64,000 nucleotides of DNA from Arsenophonus sp964026495 (GCF_964026495.1 NZ_OZ032148.1:124001-188000); one strand, 5' to 3'; shown: positions 40,061-50,023, counted from the first letter of the stretch. Translations and numbers: made by a program. Notes: generated by a model from the letters alone, not told the origin.

Positions 40061-41281
40061 ATGAGGCGTGCAGTTATCACTGGTCTAGGGATTGTGTCCA
40101 GCATAGGTAATAACCAGCAAGAGGTACTGGATTCTTTGAAGACTAGCCGATCTGGCATAAGGTTTTCAGAAGAATTTGAAAAAATGGGTTTACGCAGTCA
40201 TGTCTGGGGTAATATTGAGCTATCGGAAGATTATATTAAAGAAAACATTGATAGAAAGATTCTTCGTTTTATGAGTGATTGTTCCGTTTATGCTTATTTA
40301 GCTATGAAGGAGGCAATTGAGGATGCTAAATTGACACCGAAACAAGTTTCGAATATTCGTACCGGTTTAGTTGTTGGTTCTGGAGGCGGGTCACCCCGTA
40401 ATCAAGTTGCTGGTTCTGATGGAATGCGTGCTAAAGGATTGCGTGGTGTTGGACCATATATGGTAACAAGAGCAATGGCTTCAGGTGTATCAGCTTGTTT
40501 AGCTCATCCATTTCAAATAAAAGGAGTTAATTATTCTATTAGTTCTGCGTGCTCAACTTCAGCACATTGTATTGGTCATGCAGTTGAATTAATTCAATTA
40601 GATAAACAAGATATTATTTTTGCTGGTGGTGGTGAAGAATTAAGTTGGGAATTAGCTTGTGAGTTTGATGCAATTGGTGCATTATCTACTAAGTATAATC
40701 ATTTTCCAGAAAAATCTTCACGTACTTATGATCAGAATCGTGATGGATTTGTTATTGCTGGCGGTGGAGGTATTGTTGTAGTAGAAGAATTAATACATGC
40801 CTTAAAAAGGGGTGCACATATTTATGCTGAAATTGTTGGATATGGTGCAACTTCAGACGGGTATGATATGGTTGTACCTTCTGGTGAGGGAGCGATAAGA
40901 TGTATGAAAATGGCATTAAATAAAATTGAAGAAGTTGATTATATCAATACTCATGGTACGTCAACTCCTATTGGAGATACTAAAGAATTAGAAGCAATTA
41001 TGGAAGTATTTGGAAATCATACACCAGCAATTTCTGCAACTAAAGCTATGACTGGGCATTCTTTAGGAGCAGCAGGAGTACATGAAGCGATTTATAGTTT
41101 ATTAATGTTAGAACATAGATTTATTGCAGCAAGCATTAATATCGAAAATTGGGATGAAAAAGCAAAAGGAATGAACATTATTACTAAAGCAACTAAATAT
41201 ATATTAAATACAGTAATGTCTAATAGTTTTGGTTTTGGCGGAACTAATGCATCATTGGTAATGAAAAAATATTATGAATAA
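40061..41281 (+). CDS. fabB: 3-oxoacyl-ACP synthase I
   Basis: The 406 residues equal the length of E. coli FabB and align without gaps worth noting. It condenses malonyl-ACP with acyl-ACP in fatty acid elongation and in E. coli is specifically needed for unsaturated fatty acids. The thiolase-fold triad is Cys164 (SSACSTS), His298 (NTHGTSTP) and His333 (AMTGHSLGAAG), with Lys328 nearby; the C-terminal NSFGFGGTNAS loop is intact. GAGG is 11 bases before the ATG. The first 100 codons are richer in G+C than the neighbours. Two operator-like sites precede it. AccD in this window supplies the malonyl-CoA side. Confidence 0.97.
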   Translation: MRRAVITGLGIVSSIGNNQQEVLDSLKTSRSGIRFSEEFEKMGLRSHVWGNIELSEDYIKENIDRKILRFMSDCSVYAYLAMKEAIEDAKLTPKQVSNIRTGLVVGSGGGSPRNQVAGSDGMRAKGLRGVGPYMVTRAMASGVSACLAHPFQIKGVNYSISSACSTSAHCIGHAVELIQLDKQDIIFAGGGEELSWELACEFDAIGALSTKYNHFPEKSSRTYDQNRDGFVIAGGGGIVVVEELIHALKRGAHIYAEIVGYGATSDGYDMVVPSGEGAIRCMKMALNKIEEVDYINTHGTSTPIGDTKELEAIMEVFGNHTPAISATKAMTGHSLGAAGVHEAIYSLLMLEHRFIAASINIENWDEKAKGMNIITKATKYILNTVMSNSFGFGGTNASLVMKKYYE

Positions 41282-42139
41282 TAATCTTATTATTTCATGA
41301 ATACTGTTTAATATAAAATTATTTTTTAAGTATATTTTTATATATGATATAACAGAAATATTGGTATACAATAAAATATCAATAATATATAAAATGATAA
41401 ATTAATTTATCAGGAATATATTATTCAAAAAAATTAAAAAGATATTAAAAATATATGTCTTTATACATTTGAAACTTATTTCTATATAAGCTTTTTTCAG
41501 TAGTTTTTAACACAACACTATTATTTCTGTATTTTTATAATTTTTAAAATATTTAATAATTTATTATTAAATATTAATGAAATTAAAATAATTGACACGT
41601 ATTTTCTTTTTATTAATTAGATAAAAATTTTTTTTAAAAAGATATTATTAAATGTATCTTTAAGATATCAACTAAGTAATTTGTTTGATAATTAAATAAT
41701 TTTACCTTGAAAAAATTTGTATTTAATTTTTTATATTATTAATTATTTTAATATTTTTATCCTAAAATAATAACTTGACAAATGTTTTATGATATTTTAA
41801 AAGTATTTTATAAAAATATTTTTTTGTAACAAAACTATAATAATTTATTTGCTATCAGATATTAATAATTATAATAATGTAATGTAAAAATAATATATAA
41901 TTATAATACAAAATATTAATAAGTAAAAAAAGAGGTAATACTAATTTATTTATTTTTTTTCTATTTAAAAGTTATGATTAAACATATAAATAAAAATAAA
42001 AAGTTTTGATTTATATATTTTTTTATTTTTTTTTGAAAATATTCTTATCATTTTAAATTTAAAAAATACATTTTTTTATATTTTAATTTTGATTTTTTAA
42101 TATAAAGCAGTATTGTTCTTTTTTTTTAAAAAAATATTT
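41282..42139. other. AT-rich spacer between convergent fabB and ubiX
   Basis: These 858 bases have no supported gene. A 7-base stem AAAGATA / TATCTTT near 41.64-41.66 kb is the only structure noticed and is weak. Confidence 0.5.
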
Positions 42140-42709
42140 TTATATACCTTCCCAACGAGTAAACAAAGTATTTGATAAGGTTATGCCGTATTGATCTAAT
42201 ATACGATTAACAGTGTGATCTATGATGTCTTGCACTGTTTTTGGTTTATGATAAAATGCAGGCATTGGTGGAAAAAGTATTGCACCGGTTCTCGATACAT
42301 CTGTCATTAATCTAAGATGTATTAAATGCAAAGGTGTCTCTCTAATGCCTAATATTAATTTACGTTTTTCTTTTAAAACTACATCAGCAGCACGAGTAAT
42401 TAATGTATTATTATAACTATTAGCAATAGAAGACAAAGTTTTTATTGAACATGGCATAATAATCATACCAGATGTGATAAATGAACCTGAAGAAATTGTT
42501 GCTGCAATATCTTTATTGTTATATATAACATCTGCCATTGCTTGAACATCGCGTAAACTATAAGTTGTTTCTAATTTTAAAGTTTGTTTAGCAGCTGCAC
42601 TAATAATTAAATGTGTTTCAATATTATCTATAGAAGATAAAATATCTAATAATCTAATACCGTAAATAATACCGCTGGCACCTGTAAATCCAATAATTAT
42701 TTTTTTCAT
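42140..42709 (-). CDS. ubiX: Flavin prenyltransferase UbiX
   Basis: The 189 residues equal the E. coli length. UbiX joins a dimethylallyl group to FMN, giving the prenyl-FMN cofactor of the decarboxylase UbiD in ubiquinone synthesis. The FMN-binding GFTGASGIIYG at the N-terminus, the SGSF segment, MPCSIKTL, the RAADVVLKEKRKL helix and RETPLHLIHLRLM are intact. UbiD should be elsewhere. The start is ATG at 42709. E. coli has ubiX next to purF and cvpA; purF is missing here. Quinone synthesis suggests that aerobic respiration is kept. Confidence 0.96.
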   Translation of the reverse strand: MKKIIIGFTGASGIIYGIRLLDILSSIDNIETHLIISAAAKQTLKLETTYSLRDVQAMADVIYNNKDIAATISSGSFITSGMIIMPCSIKTLSSIANSYNNTLITRAADVVLKEKRKLILGIRETPLHLIHLRLMTDVSRTGAILFPPMPAFYHKPKTVQDIIDHTVNRILDQYGITLSNTLFTRWEGI

Positions 42710-43495
42710 AATATGACTTAGCTCTGTAATAAAAATAGATGTAATAAAATTACATTTTTTGTGATATTTGGTGATAAATTATTTTTTTTGAATCTTTTAT
42801 TATAAAAGATTAGTAGTATTTTTTAAATTTTTGTTTTTTATATTTAATAAGATTCTTTAACTGATAGTGCTATATACATTATTTTAGCAACTTCAATGAA
42901 TTATTTTTATGTTATAGAAATTGAGAGTATCATTGTATTGAATATCTTGTAATTTTAATGTTTTTTAAAATTAAAAAATATTTTAATACATTTTACTGTA
43001 TAGGTATTAATTCATAAAATTTTTTATTGATTTTATATTTAAAGTATCAATCATTAATATGCAAATATATACATTTGTATTTTACATATATTTTTATAAA
43101 AAATTACTCTTATTTTTTATAAAAATATACTTTAAAAATCAATTTTTTTTTAAATAAAAAATTTAAAAACATATTTTTGATCATATTATTTTAAATAGAA
43201 TGCATTAATTGCAATATTATTCATATTTTTTAATTAAATATTATTTTTAATAAATCGTAAATTTAATATTGAGTTAATAGTAATAAAAATATTTTATAGA
43301 TTGAATATTATTATAATTTTTTAGTTATTTTTTAAAATTTTTCTATGATATTTTTTTAAAATATTTTTACAGGAAATGTCTTTAAAATAATTATATCTTT
43401 ATATTTAAAGATAAAAATATTTAAAGATAAAAATTAAAGTTTTTTAGATATTTTTTTATCAGAATTATCATAAAAAATTAATGAATTTAATAAGT
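42710..43495. other. AT-rich spacer between cvpA and ubiX (site of lost purF)
   Basis: These 786 bases contain no gene. In E. coli purF (1.5 kb) is here; no glutaminase or phosphoribosyltransferase piece is readable. A 16-base tandem duplication lies at 43401-43432. Confidence 0.6.
43401..43432 (+). repeat. Tandem duplication, 16 bases x 2
   Basis: ATATTTAAAGATAAAA is repeated head to tail without difference, about 65 bases beyond the cvpA stop. Confidence 0.7.
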
Positions 43496-43984
43496 CTATA
43501 TTTTTTGTAAAAAAATAGAGTTGTTTCTTAAATAATTAAAAAACCATTGAATAATATCATTAAATTGGAATATTAATTCAGAATTTTTCCATTCTTTGTG
43601 GTTTGGAAAAGGAGTAAAAGTATCTAGAAAAAACAAAATAGCTAATACGATTAGTATACCTCGTAATGTTCCAAAACACATTCCCAAAACACGATCTGTG
43701 CTGCTTAACCCTGTTTTTTTGATTAACGTGTTGATCAGATAATTTATTGTTGCACCAATAATTAATGTTGTGGTGAATAAAATGGTAATTGCAATGGCTT
43801 TTCTTATGAAAGTATCTTGAAAAATTATTAAATAATAAGATAAATTATTATGAAATTGACTAGCTACAAAAAAAGCCCCACCCCATGTTATAAGTGACAT
43901 AGCTTCTCTTATAAAACCACGAATTAAACTTAAAAATGCAGAAAATAGAATAATAGTAATAATGCAGTAGTCAATCCCAACCAT
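43496..43984 (-). CDS. cvpA: Colicin V production protein homologue CvpA (inner membrane)
   Basis: The 162 residues equal the E. coli length. Four hydrophobic helices are visible, with the conserved stretches LIRGFIREAMSLITWGGAFFVAS and GLSSTDRVLGMCFGTLRGILIV. CvpA is an inner-membrane protein needed for colicin V export and linked to envelope and stress tolerance; its molecular action is not known. It is the last gene of the accD-folC-dedD-cvpA run as in E. coli, about 170 bases behind dedD. Retention without purF shows it does not depend on purine synthesis. Confidence 0.95.
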   Translation of the reverse strand: MVGIDYCIITIILFSAFLSLIRGFIREAMSLITWGGAFFVASQFHNNLSYYLIIFQDTFIRKAIAITILFTTTLIIGATINYLINTLIKKTGLSSTDRVLGMCFGTLRGILIVLAILFFLDTFTPFPNHKEWKNSELIFQFNDIIQWFFNYLRNNSIFLQKI

Positions 43985-44157
43985 GATCTTAATCCTAAAG
44001 AATAATTTTTAATATGTTGGATAAATATTTATAAATAACATAATATTTATTATAAATATTTTAGTAAATATATATAATATTATTTTAATAAATATTCCTG
44101 AATATATAAATTATTAATTATTATTTTTTTATAATATTAAGAATTGATAATGATTTT

Positions 44158-44769
44158 TTATGGTTTATAAATATGTATTTGGCCCTCTAATCCTGTTAAA
44201 ATTTTTAATTTTTCTAAATTTGTTTTTAATTTTTTTTGCGATAAATTTGGTCCAATAAAAATATGTGTTAATTGATGATTGTTTTGAAAAGACGATTTAG
44301 TATAGACTTGATATCCATATGTACGCAGTTTAGTCAGAATTTCTTTTGCTTTTTCTGTATTTCTAAATACACCTAATTGAATAATATAAGCTTTGCCTTG
44401 TGGTCTTTGATGAGAGAATGTATTTGAATTAATATTGTTTTTTTCAAAAAATGTATTTTTTTTAATTTGAGTTTTCGATACTTTTATATTTTTTTCATGC
44501 AGATCAAAATCTTTAGTAAATTTTTCAATAGATTTTTCTTCAGAAATTATTGCTTGATTAATATTTTCTAATGTATTTTTTTTTAGTGTAGTATTAAGTT
44601 TTTTTATGGATTCCATATTATTTATTTCTGGAAATTTCGGTATTAAAGGAATTACAGCAAATTCATTTTTATTATATTTATGTCCATCTAAAAAGATGGG
44701 AAATACAATTATGCTTATGCTGATAACAAAAATTAATCCTATTAAACGATTTTTAAATTTATGTTTCAT
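44158..44769 (-). CDS. dedD: SPOR-domain cell division protein DedD
   Basis: The 203-residue protein (E. coli 220) has a short basic N-terminus, one membrane helix (about 8-26, LIGLIFVISISIIVFPIF) followed by the conserved LDGHKYNKNEFAVIPLIPK, a low-complexity Lys/Asn linker instead of the Pro-rich one in E. coli, and a C-terminal SPOR domain from GKAYIIQLGVF to the end. It localises to the division septum and aids constriction together with FtsN, also kept here. Its start overlaps the end of folC by 11 bases, so translation is probably coupled. Confidence 0.93.
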   Translation of the reverse strand: MKHKFKNRLIGLIFVISISIIVFPIFLDGHKYNKNEFAVIPLIPKFPEINNMESIKKLNTTLKKNTLENINQAIISEEKSIEKFTKDFDLHEKNIKVSKTQIKKNTFFEKNNINSNTFSHQRPQGKAYIIQLGVFRNTEKAKEILTKLRTYGYQVYTKSSFQNNHQLTHIFIGPNLSQKKLKTNLEKLKILTGLEGQIHIYKP

Positions 44770-46105
44770 TGTTTTTTAGGGTCCTGTTTTTTAGTATCAA
44801 AACTTCTGATACAGTATGAAATGAACCGTATACTATTATTATATCTTTTTTAGTAGCTTCTAACATAACTTGTAACCAAGCATTTTTTACTGTATTAAAT
44901 TTAGATGGAGATTGAACATATTTGGCTAATTGCTCAGCACTAGCGCCACGTGATACATTTAATGAAGCTAGATACCATTTGTCGACTTGTGTGTTTAAAC
45001 AAGATAATGTACCTTTTATATCCTTATCTATTAACATTCCTACAACAGCATAAACTTTAGTATTTTTCTTTCTGGGTAACTGAGATACTTTTTTTGCTAA
45101 ATAATTTGCTGCATGTGGATTATGTGCAACATCTAATATAACGTAAGGTTGATGTGAAATCACTTGTAAGCGTCCAGGTAATTTTGCATTAATTAATCCT
45201 TTATTAATAGCTTTTAATGATATAGTATTTGCAATATGTTTGCTTTCTTTCATTAAGCAAGAAAGGATTGCTAATCCTGTTGCAGCATTTATTAATGGAA
45301 CATTTGGTAAAGGTAATTGTTGAAAATTATGATTAACGGATTCCCATGCCCATTGATTTTTTTCTTTTTTAAATTGCCAATCGATTCCATAACAAAATAG
45401 TTTAGTTCCTAGAGTATCGGCAACTTTTTTAATAGATTTTGGTATGTTTAATTCACCGATGACTGCATATTTTCCTTTTCGAAAAATACCTGCTTTTTCA
45501 TATCCAATGTTTTCACGATCATGACCGAACCAATTAAGATGATCTAGTGCAATATTGGTAATAACTGAAATAGTAGAATCGATTATATTAGTTGCATCAA
45601 ATAGTCCACCTAAACCAACTTCTAAAATTACCAAATCAAGTTTAGCTTTTTTAAATAATTGTAAAGCAGCTAAAGTCCCATATTCAAAATAAGTTAATGT
45701 TGTATTATCACGTTTAGATTCAATATCGGAAAAAACTCGACAAAATTCTATTTCAGGCAAGGTGTGACCTTGTATTCTAACACGTTCAGTATAATTTATA
45801 AGATGAGGAGAACTATAGACACCGACTCTTAGTCCTGTTTCAATTAAAATTGATTCTAATATATGACAAGTTGTTCCTTTCCCATTTGTTCCTGAAACAG
45901 TGATAATTTTAGGAGCAGGATTTAAAAGATCTAAATTATGAGCGACAATATTGATGCGATCAATACTCATATCGACCATTTTTTTATGTTGATTGTTTAA
46001 ATAATTTAACCAAGTATCTAAAGAAGAATTTACATTAGGTATGATAAAATTTTTGATTTTTTTTTTGTTTTTTATTAAGTTAGTTATTAATTTCTGCTTT
46101 ATCAC
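44759..46105 (-). CDS. folC: Dihydrofolate synthase / folylpolyglutamate synthase
   Basis: This Mur-ligase-like enzyme adds glutamate to dihydropteroate and to reduced folates. Landmarks are the P-loop SGTNGKGTT, YSSPHLINYTERVR, YFEYGTLAAL, EVGLGG, ALDHLNWFG and VAHNPHA. The start is uncertain: the frame is open to 46129, but similarity to E. coli begins only at NSSLDTWLNYL, and no ATG lies in between. I chose GTG at 46105, with GGAG 10 bases upstream, giving 448 residues (E. coli 422) and a 26-base overlap with accD. The extra N-terminal part is Lys/Asn/Ile-rich and includes a run of ten A, where slippage could alter the frame. Its partner in the pathway is PabA. Confidence 0.93.
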   Translation of the reverse strand: MIKQKLITNLIKNKKKIKNFIIPNVNSSLDTWLNYLNNQHKKMVDMSIDRINIVAHNLDLLNPAPKIITVSGTNGKGTTCHILESILIETGLRVGVYSSPHLINYTERVRIQGHTLPEIEFCRVFSDIESKRDNTTLTYFEYGTLAALQLFKKAKLDLVILEVGLGGLFDATNIIDSTISVITNIALDHLNWFGHDRENIGYEKAGIFRKGKYAVIGELNIPKSIKKVADTLGTKLFCYGIDWQFKKEKNQWAWESVNHNFQQLPLPNVPLINAATGLAILSCLMKESKHIANTISLKAINKGLINAKLPGRLQVISHQPYVILDVAHNPHAANYLAKKVSQLPRKKNTKVYAVVGMLIDKDIKGTLSCLNTQVDKWYLASLNVSRGASAEQLAKYVQSPSKFNTVKNAWLQVMLEATKKDIIIVYGSFHTVSEVLILKNRTLKNNET

Positions 46106-47018
46106 AATATGGTGACTCCGAATCATCAAAGATATTAGTAATTTCTGTTTTGTTTTTGTTTTGAATGGTTTGATGAGTTAAAATAGCGATTATTTCAGCT
46201 AACTTGTCTCGCATTTCAGATCGTCTTATAATCATATCAATTGCCCCTTTTTCAATCAAAAATTCACTCCTTTGAAATCCATCTGGTAATTTTTCATGCA
46301 TAGTTTGTTCAATAACACGTGGTCCAGCAAAACCAATAAGTGCTTTAGGTTCTGCAATATTAATATCTCCTAACATTCCTAAGCTTGCTGATACTCCTCC
46401 CATTGTTGGATCAGTTAGTACTGAAATATATGGAAGTTTTTTATCTTTTATTTTTGCTAGTGCTGCACTGGTTTTTGCCATTTGCATCAGTGATATTAAT
46501 GCTTCTTGCATTCGAGCGCCACCACTAGCTGAAAAACAGATTAATGGGCAATTATTTTCTAATGCTTGATTAACAGCACATACAAAGCGAGCACCAACAA
46601 CCGATGCCATTGAACCTCCCATAAAAGAAAATTCAAAAGCAGCTGCAATGATTAATATTCCCTTTAGCGTACCTTGCATTACAATTAATGCATCTTTTTC
46701 ATTTGTTACTTTTTGTGCAGCTGATATACGGTCTTTATATTTTTTTGAATCGCGAAATTTTAAAATATCTTTTGGTTCTAATTCAATACCTAATTCACTT
46801 GTACTATTTTCATCAAGAAAAGACAGAAGACGTTTACGTGCTGAAATACGCATGTGATGATCACATTTTGGGCATACTAATAAATTACTTTCTAATTCAG
46901 CTTTATAAAGAACTTGGTTACAGTTATTACATTTTGTCCAGATCCCTTCAGGAATGTTTGCTTTACGTGTTTGCGTAGTAATGTTAGTTTTATTTAGAAT
47001 TTTTTCAATCCAGCTCAT
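46080..47018 (-). CDS. accD: Acetyl-CoA carboxylase carboxyltransferase subunit beta
   Basis: From ATG 47018 (AAAGG 7 bases upstream) the protein has 312 residues (E. coli 304) and begins MSWIEKIL as in E. coli MSWIERI; the frame extends to 47060 without support. With AccA it moves the carboxyl group from biotin to acetyl-CoA, making malonyl-CoA for FabB and others. The zinc ribbon uses Cys30, Cys33, Cys49 and Cys52; the crotonase-fold core has FMGGSMASVVGARF, FSASGGARMQEAL, DPTMGGVSAS and GFAGPRVIEQT. The 3' end overlaps folC. Confidence 0.97.
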   Translation of the reverse strand: MSWIEKILNKTNITTQTRKANIPEGIWTKCNNCNQVLYKAELESNLLVCPKCDHHMRISARKRLLSFLDENSTSELGIELEPKDILKFRDSKKYKDRISAAQKVTNEKDALIVMQGTLKGILIIAAAFEFSFMGGSMASVVGARFVCAVNQALENNCPLICFSASGGARMQEALISLMQMAKTSAALAKIKDKKLPYISVLTDPTMGGVSASLGMLGDINIAEPKALIGFAGPRVIEQTMHEKLPDGFQRSEFLIEKGAIDMIIRRSEMRDKLAEIIAILTHQTIQNKNKTEITNIFDDSESPYCDKAEINN

Positions 47019-47235
47019 AAATAAACCTTTTGATTTGAATTTTTTTATAAATCTTATCATAATATTAATTATTATAATGATATTTGAAATATAATAGATA
47101 AATATTTTGTTGAATTATTGTGATTATTTCTTTGCGTATCTATATGTATTACATTATTCTTATAAGTGAGTAAGATTATAGTAATGTATTTCAATAATAT
47201 TTAAACATAACATAATAATTATTAGAATAATCATT

Positions 47236-47295
47236 ATAATATATGTGATATAAATATAATATATGTGATATAAATATAATATATGTGATATAAAT
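47236..47295 (+). repeat. Tandem repeat, 20 bases x 3
   Basis: ATAATATATGTGATATAAAT is present three times in perfect succession. It lacks spacers, so it is not a CRISPR array. It is the longest tandem array in the window. Confidence 0.8.
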
Positions 47296-47465
47296 TATTA
47301 TTTATTGATAAAAATATTTTGTAAATTATATTTTTAGATATTCTGAATAGAATACTGTTATTTATGTTATAAAATATTGATTTTTAGTTTAATTAAGATA
47401 ATTAATAAATAAAATCAATTGTTAAATACAAAATTGTTATAATTAAAAACATATAATTTTTAATT

Positions 47466-47495
47466 AATTCTAATATTAGAAATTCTAATATTAGA
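47466..47495 (+). repeat. Tandem duplication of a palindrome, 15 bases x 2
   Basis: AATTCTAATATTAGA occurs twice in a row; each copy with its flank contains the palindrome TTCTAATATTAGAA. Confidence 0.7.
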
Positions 47496-47650
47496 AATGT
47501 ATTTTTTATAAAAAATAAAACAGTTTTTATAAAAATATTTAAAAAATTTTTATAATAAATTTATCTTTATGTATTTTATAATAAAATAAAAATATGCTAT
47601 ATTTAATAGATGATAAATTATAATTTTTATTTTTAAATTTTAAATTATAT

Positions 47651-47674
47651 TAATTAAGTTGGTAATTAAGTTGG
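47651..47674 (+). repeat. Tandem duplication, 12 bases x 2, across the truA stop
   Basis: TAATTAAGTTGG is repeated without difference. The right copy covers the truA stop codon (complement of 47666-47668) and the last two codons. Confidence 0.65.
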
Positions 47675-48460
47675 TATAAAAAAGGGTTCTGTTATTTTTT
47701 TTGGTAATTGATATTTTAATGGATATTTAACATAAACTAAATAAAGTCCTTCTGCTTTTGCAGTTGCTGCTGCTTTTTTTCTATCTTGTAGCTTTAAAAG
47801 TTCTTTTATCCAAGTAACATCTTTTTTTCCACAACCTATCTCAATTAAGCTACCAACAATATTACGTACCATACGATACAGAAAAGCATTAGCTGTAATG
47901 TCGACTATAATACAGTTATAGTATCGATAAACTTGAATGTTAGTTATATTACGAAAAGGAGATTTAGATTGACATTCTATGCATCTAAATGAAGAAAAAT
48001 TTTTTTCTCCAATCAATGCTTGAGCAGCAATATGCATTTTTTTTTCATTTAATGGTGTATAACAATATGCAACTTTTTTTGCTAATATTGCTGGTCGATA
48101 TTTATCATTGAAAATAATATAACGATATCGACGCGCTATTGCACTGAATCGAGCATGAAAATCTGAGGTAACAATTTTAGCCCAACGTATTGTAATATCA
48201 GGTGGTAAATAATTGTTAACTCCTATAGTCCATGCAGCGTTTGTTCGTACAGTCGATGTTTCAATATGTACAACTTGACCTGTAGCATGTACGCCAGCAT
48301 CAGTACGTCCAGCACAATAAGTTTTGATACACTGATTAGCAATTTTTGTTAGTGCGAACTCTAAACATTCTTGTATAGTTTTCTGATTTTTTTGACGCTG
48401 CCAACCATAATAATGACTTCCATTATATTCAATACCTAATGCAATTTTTGTTTTTGGCAA
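47666..48460 (-). CDS. truA: tRNA pseudouridine(38-40) synthase
   Basis: The 264 residues (E. coli 270) start at TTG 48460, supported by GGAG 10 bases upstream and the alignment of KTKIALGIEYNGS with YKIALGIEYDGS. TruA isomerises uridines 38, 39 and 40 in the anticodon arm of many tRNAs. The catalytic Asp54 is in CAGRTDAGVHATGQV; DFHARFSAIARRYRYIIF, ANAFLYRMVRNIVGSL and ATAKAEGLYLVYV are also intact. It lies between accD and pdxB as in E. coli, with dedA and usg gone on either side. Confidence 0.96.
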   Translation of the reverse strand: MPKTKIALGIEYNGSHYYGWQRQKNQKTIQECLEFALTKIANQCIKTYCAGRTDAGVHATGQVVHIETSTVRTNAAWTIGVNNYLPPDITIRWAKIVTSDFHARFSAIARRYRYIIFNDKYRPAILAKKVAYCYTPLNEKKMHIAAQALIGEKNFSSFRCIECQSKSPFRNITNIQVYRYYNCIIVDITANAFLYRMVRNIVGSLIEIGCGKKDVTWIKELLKLQDRKKAAATAKAEGLYLVYVKYPLKYQLPKKITEPFFIPT

Positions 48461-48889
48461 ATACTAATTTCTCCAATGTATTAATATTTTTTTTATAAAT
48501 TTTTACAGTTTTTTTTGAAAAAGAGTAGCACTAATAGTTAATATTTACTGAAATATCATAAATGCTCAATATTAAAAACTATCTTTATGAAATTATTATT
48601 TGATCTTTAATTTTTATAGTGTTTTTCATTAAAAATAAATAAAAAATGTTTATTTCAATATTAAAAATTAAATTTTGCTTTTTTAAAATGTTTTGTTATT
48701 TATCATTATATAAATAGTAATAATTATTTAGATGATGTTACTTAATTAAAACATAATTCTTATTTTTTAATTTTAGTTAAAAATCTAGATAATAATGAAA
48801 ATAACAAAAAATTAGTAGTTATAAAATCACATAAAATACTTATATTAGCAAATACAATAGCGTTTTATATTAGAATATTAAAATTTTTT
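48461..48889. other. AT-rich spacer between pdxB and truA (site of lost usg)
   Basis: These 429 bases contain no gene or clear site. E. coli has usg (a semialdehyde-dehydrogenase-like gene) here; nothing of it is readable. Confidence 0.55.
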
Positions 48890-50023
48890 TTATAAAATTA
48901 ATTTTGCAGTAAATCCTAGCATTTTTAATATATCCGCTGTATATTTATTATCACAATTAACAGTAAGAGATGACCATTCTCGTCGTTTAGGATAATATTT
49001 ACGTAAATGATCGAATGTACCATCAATATGAGCAAAGTTTCTTAAACAGGCATCATCACGACGTATATCATATACTAAATGTATTAAACGTTTCAAATTT
49101 TCTTGTGTTAATTTTCCATTGAAGTTAATTTGATTAAATTCTGCAATAGGCAATAAATCAATTACTGTTTCATTTTTTGTTTTTCCTAAAAATTTTTTAA
49201 ATTCATTAAATATGTGTAATGTTCCTCGTATTTTCCCTTCAAGAGAATAACCAGCAATATGTGGAGTAGCGATAGTAGTATAAGTTAATAAAGGTAGTAA
49301 GAAGAAAGGTTCATTTTCCCATACATCTAATATGATGTATATTTTTTTTCCATTTGTTAATTTATTAAATAATATTTGATTATTAAAAACTGATCCACGA
49401 CTAGTATTGATTAAAATTCGACCTGTTGGTATAGCTTCTAGTAATTCTTCATCTAATAAATGATATGAGGAATAATCTTTTGATTTATTCAAAGCAGGGT
49501 GGAAAGTTAAAATTTCGGCTTCATTAATTATTTTTTTTAATGAGCAAAATTTTTTATTATTTTTGGTTATATTTGCAAGAGGAGGGTCATAAAGTAATGT
49601 ATGTACTCCCCATATTTTTAAATATTTATTAAGAAGATTTCCAATATTTCCTACTCCAAGAATGCCTACTGTTTTTTCTCTTAAATCAAAGCAATGATCT
49701 TGAGCTATCGTTAATAAGGCAGAAAAAACATATTCAACAACAGAAATAGCATTGCAACCAGTAGCGGTAGTGAAAGTTATTCCTGCCTTTTTTAACCATT
49801 TTTTGTCAAGATGTTCAAATCCAGATGTTGCAGTTCCTACAAATTTTACATTAGTATTGTCTAATAATGTTTCGTTAACTGGAGTAACAGAACGTACCAT
49901 TAAAGCATCAAAATTTTTTACTATAGATTTAGAAATTAAACGACCTGGAATTGTTTTGACTTCACCTATTTTTTGGAATAATTGTTTTGCATAAGTGATA
50001 TTTTCATCAATTAATATTTTCAT
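48890..50023 (-). CDS. pdxB: Erythronate-4-phosphate dehydrogenase
   Basis: The 377 residues (E. coli 378) belong to the D-2-hydroxyacid dehydrogenases. It oxidises 4-phosphoerythronate with NAD in the DXP-dependent route to pyridoxal phosphate. The NAD loop GVGNIG is at 123-128; catalytic Arg209 (NTSRGS), Glu238 (VWENEP) and His255 (TPHIAGYS) are all in place. The PdxB-specific C-terminal domain ends with DIRRDDACLRNFAHIDGTFDHLRKYYPKRREWSSL, here only slightly changed. The start is ATG at 50023. B6 supply may be a service to the host, but AvtA also needs the cofactor. Confidence 0.96.
   Translation of the reverse strand: MKILIDENITYAKQLFQKIGEVKTIPGRLISKSIVKNFDALMVRSVTPVNETLLDNTNVKFVGTATSGFEHLDKKWLKKAGITFTTATGCNAISVVEYVFSALLTIAQDHCFDLREKTVGILGVGNIGNLLNKYLKIWGVHTLLYDPPLANITKNNKKFCSLKKIINEAEILTFHPALNKSKDYSSYHLLDEELLEAIPTGRILINTSRGSVFNNQILFNKLTNGKKIYIILDVWENEPFFLLPLLTYTTIATPHIAGYSLEGKIRGTLHIFNEFKKFLGKTKNETVIDLLPIAEFNQINFNGKLTQENLKRLIHLVYDIRRDDACLRNFAHIDGTFDHLRKYYPKRREWSSLTVNCDNKYTADILKMLGFTAKLIL

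Larger units (their letters stand above)
47019..47665. other. AT-rich spacer between truA and accD (site of lost dedA)
   Basis: These 647 bases have no gene; E. coli has dedA here. Three sets of tandem duplications crowd into this stretch (47236-47295, 47466-47495, 47651-47674). Confidence 0.6.

Noticed and set aside
46648..46978. Two plus-strand frames over accD
   Set aside because: They lie antisense inside a fully conserved accD and have no recognisable content.
47236..47295. Three-copy 20-base repeat as a CRISPR-like array
   Set aside because: Units abut without spacers, contain no stem-forming ends typical of CRISPR repeats, and no cas gene is near; it is a plain tandem repeat.
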